The position numbers and the translations under genes are program-made. DNA of 64,000 bases, from contig NZ_RJJE01000009.1 of NCBI RefSeq assembly GCF_003721565.1, forward strand, positions 186,001 to 250,000, read 5' to 3'. The notes beneath the pieces were generated by a model, which saw only the letters and a list, made by a program, of their open reading frames with translations, did no database searches and had not been told where the DNA came from. Source of the DNA: Rufibacter immobilis. Lineage in GTDB: Bacteria; Bacteroidota; Bacteroidia; Cytophagales; Hymenobacteraceae. Positions 1 through 7,382 of this stretch are shown piece after piece (within the stretch, counting starts at the first letter, position 1; each line of letters begins with the position of its first letter).

Positions 1-700
1 GCCCCGCAAGCCCGGCATGACCCGCGATGACCTCATCAGCACCAACGCCGGTATCGTTCGTTCCGTGACCGAGAACGTGATCAAGCACTCGCCGGAGGCC
101 ATCATCATTGTGGTGTCTAACCCCCTGGACGTAATGACCTACGCGGCACACATCACCTCTAAGCTGCCCCGCACCAAAGTGATGGGCATGGCCGGTATTC
201 TGGACACCGCCCGCTACCGCGCTTTCTTGGCCGAAGAACTGAACGTTTCCCCTAAAGATATCCAGGCGGTGCTCATGGGCGGCCACGGCGATACTATGGT
301 GCCGCTTCCGCGCTACACCACCGTGGGCGGCATTCCGGTTACCGAATTGATTGATTCTGCCAAACTGGACGCCATTGTGGACCGCACCAAGAACGGCGGC
401 GGCGAGCTGGTGAAACTGATGGGCACCAGTGCCTGGTATGCGCCAGGCTCTGCGGCCGCCCAGATGGTAGAAGCCATTGTGCGCGATCAGAAACGCGTGT
501 TCCCGGTTTGCATCAAACTGGAAGGCGAATACGGCATTGACGGCACCTACCTGGGCGTACCGGTGGTGCTGGGCAAAAACGGGGTGGAACGCGTGATTGA
601 ACTCCAACTGAACGAGGACGAGATGGCCCTGCTCAAAGCCTCAGAGAAAGCCGTACGCGAAGTGATGGATGTGCTGGACAACATGCCCGCCAACGCCTAA
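1..700 (+). CDS. mdh: malate dehydrogenase, C-terminal part (5' end outside window)
   Basis: The frame is open from base 2, so the gene begins upstream of the window and about 233 C-terminal residues are present. The enzyme interconverts malate and oxaloacetate with NAD in the TCA cycle, in the cytoplasm. Visible hallmarks are RKPGMTRDDL (the mobile substrate loop with its arginines), the NPLD segment, and GGHGDTMVPL with the catalytic histidine codon at 284-286. The C-terminus LNEDEMALLKASEKAV is typical of the lactate/malate dehydrogenase family. The motifs fit malate rather than lactate dehydrogenase. The gene ends in TAA and is followed by a hairpin terminator at 725-757, so it is probably transcribed separately from the downstream nfeD gene. 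Confidence 0.95.
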   Translation, partial: PRKPGMTRDDLISTNAGIVRSVTENVIKHSPEAIIIVVSNPLDVMTYAAHITSKLPRTKVMGMAGILDTARYRAFLAEELNVSPKDIQAVLMGGHGDTMVPLPRYTTVGGIPVTELIDSAKLDAIVDRTKNGGGELVKLMGTSAWYAPGSAAAQMVEAIVRDQKRVFPVCIKLEGEYGIDGTYLGVPVVLGKNGVERVIELQLNEDEMALLKASEKAVREVMDVLDNMPANA

Positions 701-724
701 CCACATTTCAAGACCTTTTATAGC

Positions 725-757
725 AGAAGCCCGGCCGCATGGTCGGGCTTCTTTGTT
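725..757 (+). terminator. intrinsic terminator after mdh
   Basis: AGAAGCCCG at 725-733 pairs with CGGGCTTCT at 744-752, followed by TTGTTT. It lies 25 bp after the mdh stop codon. Confidence 0.8.
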
Positions 758-787
758 TATCCGGCGGCTTGTGAAGACCATGGAAAT

Positions 788-829
788 GGCGTTTAGGGCC
801 CATTTTTGGAAAAAGAGCCCCTAAACGCC
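788..829. repeat. R1 palindromic element, copy 1
   Basis: Outer arms GGCGTTTAGGG and CCCCTAAACGCC are nearly complementary and the centre is degenerate. It lies upstream of nfeD. Reading through it in frame produces a spurious N-terminal extension of that protein. Confidence 0.85.
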
Positions 830-889
830 AACCTCAGTGTTCTTGCCTATTTCCTGAAAATTACTATCTTGAAGCTGAAACAGACAAAG

Positions 890-1321
890 ATGGAACTAGA
901 GTTTTGGTGGTTTTGGCTCCTGGCAGGCATCCTGCTGCTGGTGGCGGAGATGGTGACGGGCACCTTTTACCTGCTGTGGCTGGGCGTTTCGGCGCTGGTG
1001 GCCGCGGTGTTGGCGTACCTTTTCCCGGAGCTGTACTGGCTTCCGCCGGCCGCCGCCAGCCTTTCTGGAGTTGCGCTTATCTTCCTCACTAAACCCTTAA
1101 CCGCCCGCCTGCGCCAGGTGCGGGGCTACACAGACCCGGTGCACCTGCTCACCAACCAATACGCCGAAGTGCTGGAACCCATCACCCCGGGTAAATTGGG
1201 CATTGTGCGCGTGGGCACCGAGGTTTGGTCTGCCTGCGCCCAGGAAGAACTGCTGCCGGGCCAGCGGGTACTGGTGGTGCAGCAGAGCAGCACGGTGTTG
1301 CAGGTAGTTCCTATTAAGTAA
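890..1321 (+). CDS. NfeD-like membrane protein (short form)
   Basis: A 143-residue protein of the NfeD family. It has two hydrophobic stretches near the N-terminus (roughly residues 5-30 and 32-60, with WWFWLLAGILLLVAEM and LLWLGVSALVAAVLAYLF), then a small beta-rich C-terminal domain of the OB-fold type seen in NfeD. Short NfeD proteins without the serine-protease domain typically partner an SPFH/stomatin protein. The SPFH gene at 2216 lies two genes downstream on the same strand, which supports that pairing. The start at ATG 890 (MELEFWWF) is chosen because the extension to 806 is encoded by an R1 repeat. A role in membrane-domain organisation with the SPFH partner is inferred. Confidence 0.85.
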   Translation: MELEFWWFWLLAGILLLVAEMVTGTFYLLWLGVSALVAAVLAYLFPELYWLPPAAASLSGVALIFLTKPLTARLRQVRGYTDPVHLLTNQYAEVLEPITPGKLGIVRVGTEVWSACAQEELLPGQRVLVVQQSSTVLQVVPIK

Positions 1322-1331
1322 GCTTCTTTAT

Positions 1332-2195
1332 ATGAAAAAACTTTACAGCCTTGTCCTCTCCTTCTTGCTTTGCCAAGCAGCCTGGGCCCAAGACGCTTCC
1401 TCAGACAAAGACAAGGCGCTATTACAGGAAGGCACCCGCCTCTACCAATCAGAAATGGCCTCCTGGCATGGTTCTGACCTGTTCATGGCCCAACTCAAAA
1501 CCAAGGCGAACCTGCTGGGCGGTTATCTCTCTTATCCAGACGGTGACAAAGTCAAATGCATTTTCTTCACGCGCGAAGAGCAACCTTCCGTCATTGCGCA
1601 GGCTTCCTTTGAACCCACTTTTGACCTGAAGCAGGCTACCCTGGAAGAGCAGGCCCGCCCTTTCAATGCCCGGGAGCAGGAATTGTTTACCATAAGAAAG
1701 GCGGCGCTGGCCAGAATCAACAGTGACACCTTGTTCAAAAGCTACAGCAACGCCAACCTCAACCTAATTCCCCTTATTGAGCAGGAAGAGAGAAAAGTGT
1801 ACGTTCTCACCGGGCCAACCACGCAGGGTGTTGTCCTCTTCGGAAACGATTACCTCCTCACATTTGACAAAACAAATAAAATCAGTTCTGTCAAGCAGTT
1901 GCACAAAAGTCTGATTCCCATTCAAACCAGCCCCAACGTGAAAGACGGAAAAGCTGAGCCGGCCATTGCCTCCATGCATACCCACCTCCCAGAAACCGGC
2001 GATCATTTCACGGCCACTGATATTTGCACGCTGCTTCTGTACCAGAAATTCACCACCTGGAAACACCATTATGTGGTCACTCCTAAAAATGTCTCCGTCT
2101 GGAACTGCGAAACAAACCAACTGACCACCCTCACCAAGGAAGCTTGGGAAAAAATAAATCAACACCAGCAGCAGCTGCGTGACAAAAGAAAATAA
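1332..2195 (+). CDS. secreted protein with a JAMM-like HxH...TxxD segment
   Basis: A 287-residue protein with a clear signal peptide (MKKLYSLVLSFLLCQAAWAQ), so periplasmic or outer-membrane facing. No family is recognised with certainty. The C-terminal part contains MHTHLPETGDHFTATD at about residues 215-230, which resembles the zinc-binding HxHPxx...S/TxxD core of JAB/MPN (JAMM) or DUF4329-like domains; the usual proline after the second His is Leu here. It starts 10 bp after the nfeD stop and ends 20 bp before the SPFH gene, so it is probably co-transcribed with both. A metal-dependent hydrolase role is only a hypothesis. Confidence 0.6.
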   Translation: MKKLYSLVLSFLLCQAAWAQDASSDKDKALLQEGTRLYQSEMASWHGSDLFMAQLKTKANLLGGYLSYPDGDKVKCIFFTREEQPSVIAQASFEPTFDLKQATLEEQARPFNAREQELFTIRKAALARINSDTLFKSYSNANLNLIPLIEQEERKVYVLTGPTTQGVVLFGNDYLLTFDKTNKISSVKQLHKSLIPIQTSPNVKDGKAEPAIASMHTHLPETGDHFTATDICTLLLYQKFTTWKHHYVVTPKNVSVWNCETNQLTTLTKEAWEKINQHQQQLRDKRK

Positions 2196-2215
2196 CCACT
2201 ACACCCTTTCTCATT

Positions 2216-3106
2216 ATGACCACCTCTCTCATCATTCTGGCCGCCGTCATTGTGCTCATGGCGCTTTCTATCCGCATTATTCCGCAGCAGCGGGTGGGTG
2301 TGGTGGAGCGTCTGGGCAAGTTTCAGCGGCTCATGCACCCGGGCCTGAACCTGTTCATCCCCTTCGTGGACCGAATTCGCATTTACCATGACCTGCGTAT
2401 CCAGCAGACGAACGTGCCGCCCCAAAGCGTGATCACCCGCGACAACGTGCAGGTGCTCATTGACACCATCGTGTTTTACCAGGTGGTGGGCCCTGAGCAG
2501 GCCACCTACGGCATCTTTGACTACGTGCTGGGCGTGCGCAACATCACCACCGCCACCATGCGCCAGATCATAGGCAACCTGGAACTGGACGAGACCCTGT
2601 CGGGCCGCGAGCGGATTTCGGCCGAGATCAGGACCGCCCTGGACGAAGCCACCGAGAAATGGGGCGTGCGCATTGAGCGCGTGGAGGTCATCGACATAAA
2701 ACCGCCGCTGGACATCCAGGAGGCTATGGACAAGCAGATGAAAGCCGAACGGAACCGCCGCGCCACCATTCTGGAAGCCGAAGCCGCCAAACAGGACATG
2801 ATCCTGCGCGCCGAGGGCGACCGGGCCAGCAAGATCCTGAAGGCCGAAGGTGAGCGCGCCGCCGTGGAACTGGACGCCTTGGGCCAGGCCAAAGCCATCA
2901 CGGAGATTGCCGAGGCTGAGAAAGCCCGTATCAGGCTGCTGCTGGAAGCCGGTCTGGACGAGCGGGTGCTCACCTACCGCTCCTTTGAGGCCCTGGAGAA
3001 ACTAGCCATGGGGCCGGCCAACAAAATCTTCATGCCAAGCGCCGCCGTGGAAACCCTGGGCAACATTGGTGCCATAGGCGATATGCTCAAGAGCAGCAAA
3101 GGCTAA
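2216..3106 (+). CDS. SPFH/Band 7 (paraslipin, QmcA-like) membrane protein
   Basis: A 296-residue protein with an N-terminal membrane anchor (LIILAAVIVLMALSIRII). The Band 7 domain follows: VVERLGKFQRLMHPGLNLFI at about residues 29-48, then NVPPQSVITRDNVQV and IGNLELDETLSGRE. A charged Ala/Glu/Lys-rich coiled coil comes next (AEAAKQDMILRAEGDRASKI). This order is typical of paraslipin/QmcA proteins, which oligomerise on the inner membrane and organise membrane microdomains or modulate proteases. The upstream NfeD protein is the expected partner. An R1 element begins 2 bp after the stop codon and a bidirectional terminator follows at 3161. Confidence 0.92.
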   Translation: MTTSLIILAAVIVLMALSIRIIPQQRVGVVERLGKFQRLMHPGLNLFIPFVDRIRIYHDLRIQQTNVPPQSVITRDNVQVLIDTIVFYQVVGPEQATYGIFDYVLGVRNITTATMRQIIGNLELDETLSGRERISAEIRTALDEATEKWGVRIERVEVIDIKPPLDIQEAMDKQMKAERNRRATILEAEAAKQDMILRAEGDRASKILKAEGERAAVELDALGQAKAITEIAEAEKARIRLLLEAGLDERVLTYRSFEALEKLAMGPANKIFMPSAAVETLGNIGAIGDMLKSSKG

Positions 3107-3108
3107 GC

Positions 3109-3146
3109 CCTTTAGGGGCTCTTTTTCCAAAAACAGCCCCTAAACG
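3109..3146. repeat. R1 palindromic element, copy 2
   Basis: TTTAGGGGCTCTTTTT faces AAAAACAGCCCCTAAA. The element begins 2 bp after the SPFH stop codon. Confidence 0.92.
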
Positions 3147-3160
3147 CAAAATAAAAAGAG

Positions 3161-3194
3161 AAGGCCCCGCAGTTTGTACTGCGGGGCCTTCTTT
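3161..3194. terminator. bidirectional intrinsic terminator
   Basis: AAGGCCCCGCAGT (3161-3173) pairs perfectly with ACTGCGGGGCCTT (3178-3190) around loop TTGT. An A-rich flank lies on the left and CTTT on the right. It sits between the convergent SPFH and rhomboid genes. Confidence 0.9.
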
Positions 3195-3214
3195 GGGGTT
3201 CAGGTGGAAGATCA

Positions 3215-3250
3215 GTTTAAGCCCTATTTCAGAAAAAGAGCCCCTAAACG
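3215..3250. repeat. R1 palindromic element, copy 3 (asymmetric)
   Basis: The conserved arm GAGCCCCTAAAC lies next to the rhomboid gene and the opposite arm GTTTAAGCCC is degenerate. It ends 7 bp from the rhomboid stop codon. Confidence 0.85.
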
Positions 3251-3257
3251 GAAACGG

Positions 3258-4175
3258 TTATTTCTGGCTCGCCTTGAACAGCTTCTGCTTTTCTTCTTTG
3301 GTGAGGCTCTCATACCCTGAGACCGAAATCTTGTCCAGAATCTGGTCAATCTCCATCTGCGATGGCGTTCCGTGGGCACTGGTGCCGCCGCTTGGCCCCG
3401 CTGCGGAAGAAGTGGCCGCGTACGGGCGGTCTGGGTTCTTGTAGGAAACCTTCAGCCGTGACCGCCGCTGGAACAGCCCTCTGAAGAAGTCCAGCACCGC
3501 CTGCACCGGACGGCCCCAGTCTGACCCGCGCTGTAGTTGCCTGATGTAGAAAAAGCCTAAAATGGCCCCGCCCAAGTGGGCGATATTTCCGCCGGCGTTA
3601 CTTCCCACGGCTCCGGAGATAGACAGCAGCACCATGACCGCCGCTATATACTTGATCCGGATAGGGCCCAGCAGAATGAGGTTGAACGTATAGTTAGGCA
3701 AAAGCGTGGCCGCCGCCACCATCACGGCAATCACGCTGCCAGAGGCGCCCATCATGAAAGAATCGCCGCGCAGTTGCAGGTACGGGATGGTATTGTAGGT
3801 GAGCAGGTAAAACAAGCCTCCGGCCAAGCCGCCCAGCACGTACAGGTTCACCAAACGCTTGTCGCCCAGATATTCTCTAATCAGCATCCCGAACCAGTAC
3901 AGGTTGAGCAGATTGAACAGAATGTGGAAGAACTCCAGATGGGTGAAGAAATAGGTGAACAGCGTCCAGGGCCGGTATGCGAACAGCGTGAGGTCTGAGG
4001 AAATCACGAAGAAGGTAAGCAGGTAGCTGAAAAGCCCGCCAGACCCGCTCAGGGTCATAATAGTGCGCAGGATAATCAACACTGCAAACACCACCACATT
4101 GATTAAGATGAGCTGGTGCAGGGAGTTGTTCCCCCGGCTGAACGCCGATTTGATATCGTCAAAAATACTTGTCAT
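3258..4175 (-). CDS. rhomboid family intramembrane serine protease
   Basis: A 305-residue polytopic protein. The catalytic serine motif GASGSV occurs about halfway along, the second catalytic residue is the His in AHLGGAILGF in a later helix, and the family motif HxxxN is visible as HILFNLLNLYWFG. The C-terminal 80 residues are a soluble, basic then Pro/Ser-rich tail, beyond the six-helix rhomboid core. Rhomboids cleave transmembrane segments of substrate proteins in the inner membrane. The gene lies 3 bp downstream of a second rhomboid gene (4179-4958) and the two are certainly co-transcribed. Substrates cannot be deduced. Confidence 0.92.
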   Translation of the reverse strand: MTSIFDDIKSAFSRGNNSLHQLILINVVVFAVLIILRTIMTLSGSGGLFSYLLTFFVISSDLTLFAYRPWTLFTYFFTHLEFFHILFNLLNLYWFGMLIREYLGDKRLVNLYVLGGLAGGLFYLLTYNTIPYLQLRGDSFMMGASGSVIAVMVAAATLLPNYTFNLILLGPIRIKYIAAVMVLLSISGAVGSNAGGNIAHLGGAILGFFYIRQLQRGSDWGRPVQAVLDFFRGLFQRRSRLKVSYKNPDRPYAATSSAAGPSGGTSAHGTPSQMEIDQILDKISVSGYESLTKEEKQKLFKASQK

Positions 4176-4178
4176 AGG

Positions 4179-4958
4179 TTAGTAGAAGTTATTGCGTCTC
4201 CGTTCCCAGAGTTTGAGCAAAATAAACGCAAAGAGCATCCCGCCCAGGTGGGCGAAGTGCGCTACGTTGTCGCCGGGCATACGGTTTACGCCTGAGTACA
4301 GTTCAAACGCCCCGTACATAAACACGAAATATTTGGCTTTGATGGGAATAGGGAAAAACAGCAGCATGAGTTCTGTGTTGGGGAACAGCATGCCAAACGC
4401 CATCAAAATCCCAAACACCGCCCCCGAGGCGCCCAGCATAGGGCTGTTGAGCACTACCTCACTCAGACCAGACGCGTAAGCCTTGGACTGCATGATGGCC
4501 GATGCATTGGTTGGGTTGCGGTTGAACTCCACCAGAAAAGACTCCATGTTCCGCATGTTGATCCCGGCCGTCTCCAAGAGGTTCTTAAAGTCAATAGGGT
4601 CTGGGTTCTGCATGTAGGCGGTTACCCCATCCAACACCAGGCTGATCTCATAGTACCGGATAGACGAGTACAGCAAACTGGCCCCCAATCCGGTCACCAG
4701 ATAGAAGATGAGGAAACGCTTCTCGCCCCAATAACGCTCCAGCAACGGCCCGAAGATGAATAAACTGAACATATTCCCGAACAGGTGCATGAGGTTGGCG
4801 TGCATGAACATGTGCGTTACGAACTGGTGCGGCCGGAACAACTCTGACCGCATATCATGCAGGGCAAACAGCTCAGTAGGGAAAAGCCTATCGCTCAAAA
4901 AGTACATAAGTACGTTAATGATAAGCAGGTTACGCACCATGGGCGTGATGGGTGGCAT
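4179..4958 (-). CDS. rhomboid family intramembrane serine protease
   Basis: A 259-residue rhomboid with the same catalytic pattern: HLFGNMFSLFIFGP near residue 60, nucleophile motif GASGAVFGI, and His in FAHLGGMLFAF near the C-terminus. A hydrophilic insertion of about 70 residues (rich in Asn, Met and Glu) separates the early helices from the GASG helix. Such insertions are seen in other Bacteroidota rhomboids. It is the first gene of a two-rhomboid operon. The tandem arrangement suggests duplication followed by divergence, as the two proteins share little outside the motifs. Confidence 0.92.
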   Translation of the reverse strand: MPPITPMVRNLLIINVLMYFLSDRLFPTELFALHDMRSELFRPHQFVTHMFMHANLMHLFGNMFSLFIFGPLLERYWGEKRFLIFYLVTGLGASLLYSSIRYYEISLVLDGVTAYMQNPDPIDFKNLLETAGINMRNMESFLVEFNRNPTNASAIMQSKAYASGLSEVVLNSPMLGASGAVFGILMAFGMLFPNTELMLLFFPIPIKAKYFVFMYGAFELYSGVNRMPGDNVAHFAHLGGMLFAFILLKLWERRRNNFY

Positions 4959-5154
4959 AGCGAAGGGTTTAGTAAGTACAGTAAATAGGAAACGTAGAAC
5001 CTGGGCAAAAGTATAAACCTTCGCCCATTCTCTCCCTCATAAACGGCCAAAAGTACGGGTTCTGTCTCCGCTCTACGCAGAAACGTACGTTACAGGTACC
5101 TCCTTTTGCCTATCTTAACCCCTCGTTTTATCTACGTGCTCGGCGGCCGTGCTG

Positions 5155-7011
5155 TCAGTTCCTCAGGAAAAGGTCCTGTAACTGCTCGGTCTTGAGAATC
5201 ACCAGCGTTTTCTGGCCCCCGGGCGTATAATTGGGCACCTGGCACCCAAACAGACGGTCTACCAGCGCGTTCATCTCCTGGTCACTCAGGCGGCCCGTGA
5301 GGCGGGAGGCAACCCGTTTGGCCATGGCCCGGGCCAGGTTCTCCTGCCGGTCTACCTTTAAGGCACTCTGGTTGTTTTTGTATTGCTCCAGCAGGCCTTC
5401 AATGAGTTCCCGTTCATCGCGCAGCGGAATCTCTGCCGGTATCCCGTTCACCACTAGTGTGTTGTTCCCAAAATCATTGAAGACAAACCCCAGCGCGGTA
5501 AATTCCTCAGAGAGCTCCATCACCAGAGAAAAGTCGGCGGGCGAGAGTTGCAGGGTCTGCGGGAAAAGCAGTTGCTGCGAAGCGCCCGTGCGTTTGCCCA
5601 GAGCCTGGCTGTATTTCTCGTACAGAATCCGTTCCTGCGCCGCCTGCTGGTCTACCACCATCAAGCCGGACTTTACCTGCACCATGAGGTATTTCTGGTG
5701 CACCTGCAGGGTTTTGGAACCACCGGCCACACTGCCGGCCGCCGCGAAGGCATCTTCCTCCTCGGGGAAAAGGCTGCTGTCTTCAGAAGTAGCCCGCGAC
5801 ACCTCACGGGTAGGTGTGGAGCCAAAGTATTCTCTTTCCGTTTCACGGGGCTGGCTGCCTCCTCCGGAAGCCCGGCTGGTAAAAGTGGTTGCCTGGCTAG
5901 GGGCCGAAGAAGCTCTGGGCGCCTGGGCCGGAGCCGTGTCAAAGTCCATGGAAGCCGGAAACTTCATGGGTTGCAGCGGTATATAATTCACATCGGCCCC
6001 AAAATCCAGAGACGGGGTGATGTTGTGCAGCCCCAGGCTCTGTTTCACCGCCGCGCGCACAATGGCGTACACGGTTTTCTCGTCCTCAAACTTAATCTCC
6101 GTTTTGGTGGGGTGCACGTTGATGTCAATGGTCTCGGGGGCTATTTCCAGGAACAGCACGTAGAACGGGAAGCTGTCTTTGGGCAGCAGGCCCTCATAGG
6201 CGGTGAGCACCGCGTGGTTCAGGTACTGGCTCTTGATGAAGCGGTTGTTCACGAAAAAGAACTGCTCGCCCCGGCTTTTCTTCGCAAACTCAGGTTTTCC
6301 AATGTACCCCCTCACGGTCAGAAACGGCGTGGTTTCTTCGCAGGAGGCCAACTGTTCTTTGTAGTCTTTGCCAAAGACACTCACAATGCGCTGGCTCAGT
6401 TTACCGGCGGGCAGGTTAATGACCTCCACCTCGTTCTGGTACAGGGCAAACGCAATCTCCGGGTTAGCCAGCGCCACCCGCTGGAACTCATCCAGAACAT
6501 GGCGCATCTCTACCGGATTGGTTTTAAGAAAGTTGCGACGGGCAGGCACGTTGAAAAACAGGTTCTTCACGCTTACCACCGTGCCTTCGGCCATGGCCAC
6601 CGGCTCCTGTTTGACCACCTCATTGCCTTCAATGGTGAGGCAGGTACCCAGTTCGCCTCCCCGGGGCCGGGTTTTCAGTTCTACCTGGGCCACGGCCGCA
6701 ATAGACGCCATGGCCTCTCCCCTAAAGCCCATGGTCCTGATCCGGAACAGGTCTTCGGTGGTTTTAATCTTGGAGGTGGCGTGGCGCTCAAAGCACATGC
6801 GGGCATCGGTCTCGGTCATGCCCACGCCATCATCCACCACCTGAATCAGTTGTTTCCCCGCATCTTTAATGATCAAGGTCACACTGGTGCTTTGCGCGTC
6901 TACGCTATTTTCCAACAACTCCTTCACCACGGAGGCCGGGCGCTGCACCACCTCGCCGGCGGCGATCTGGTTGGCCAGGTTCTCGGGCAATAAACGGATA
7001 ATATCTGTCAT
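5155..7011 (-). CDS. mutL: DNA mismatch repair protein MutL
   Basis: A 618-residue MutL, the ATPase that couples MutS mismatch recognition to strand processing. The N-terminal GHKL ATPase domain is clear: IRLLPENLANQIAAGEVVQR, DDGVGM, RHATSKI and RTMGFRGEA, with HPTKTEIKF further on. A Ser/Thr/Pro-rich linker (about residues 365-430) leads to the dimerisation domain. In that domain the endonuclease motif DQHA(x)2E(x)4E reads DQQAAQERILYE, so the histidine is Gln. The C-terminal CPxGRP-like motif reads PNYTPGGQKT, without the usual Cys and Arg. The start at 7011 (MTDIIRLLPEN) matches the family N-terminus; a longer frame to 7086 has no family support. Confidence 0.95.
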   Translation of the reverse strand: MTDIIRLLPENLANQIAAGEVVQRPASVVKELLENSVDAQSTSVTLIIKDAGKQLIQVVDDGVGMTETDARMCFERHATSKIKTTEDLFRIRTMGFRGEAMASIAAVAQVELKTRPRGGELGTCLTIEGNEVVKQEPVAMAEGTVVSVKNLFFNVPARRNFLKTNPVEMRHVLDEFQRVALANPEIAFALYQNEVEVINLPAGKLSQRIVSVFGKDYKEQLASCEETTPFLTVRGYIGKPEFAKKSRGEQFFFVNNRFIKSQYLNHAVLTAYEGLLPKDSFPFYVLFLEIAPETIDINVHPTKTEIKFEDEKTVYAIVRAAVKQSLGLHNITPSLDFGADVNYIPLQPMKFPASMDFDTAPAQAPRASSAPSQATTFTSRASGGGSQPRETEREYFGSTPTREVSRATSEDSSLFPEEEDAFAAAGSVAGGSKTLQVHQKYLMVQVKSGLMVVDQQAAQERILYEKYSQALGKRTGASQQLLFPQTLQLSPADFSLVMELSEEFTALGFVFNDFGNNTLVVNGIPAEIPLRDERELIEGLLEQYKNNQSALKVDRQENLARAMAKRVASRLTGRLSDQEMNALVDRLFGCQVPNYTPGGQKTLVILKTEQLQDLFLRN

Positions 7012-7382
7012 ACAAACTTCCCTGCGTAGTATAATTTTAGCGCCTTTGGTAGGTGAACCAGCCGTGCAACCGCTTGGTTCAACCAACTTTTAAGGCATAA
7101 AAGCAAAATTTTGAGTAATATTACCAGCTTAAACAGCGGCCTAACTTCCCTCACCCTCTGTTGGTTCACTGCTTTGCCTCCCCTGTCCCGGCCAATGTGC
7201 CGGACTGCCGGTAGAGGCCGAAGAGGACACCGCAGGAGGATTCGCGCTGAACATTTCCGTTTAGGAGCCGTTTTTCCCAAAACGAGCCCAAAACGCCTCA
7301 GCGCCAGCTTAGCCGCGGCTAGTTTCTCTCTGCGAAATTAGCCCTATGAAACAGTTATTCAAATTAAATTACGCGTTGCGAA
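7012..7382. other. 371-bp intergenic region between divergent mutL and the GH3 fusion gene
   Basis: It holds one R1 copy at 7258-7297. A possible 17-codon leader frame starts at ATG 7346 and overlaps the start of the 7383 gene. Promoters for both genes must lie here, but no clear TAnnTTTG box was found. Confidence 0.6.
7258..7297. repeat. R1 palindromic element, copy 4 (asymmetric)
   Basis: Conserved arm CGTTTAGGAGCCGTTTTTCC, loose arm GAGCCCAAAACG. Confidence 0.85.

Noticed and set aside
806-889. N-terminal extension of the NfeD protein
   Set aside because: It is encoded largely by an R1 repeat; the family start is at 890.
5548-6993. Long open frame (481 codons) on the plus strand
   Set aside because: It lies entirely antisense to mutL, whose product matches its family over its whole length. 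The antisense protein has no domain features and a composition typical of GC-rich shadow frames.
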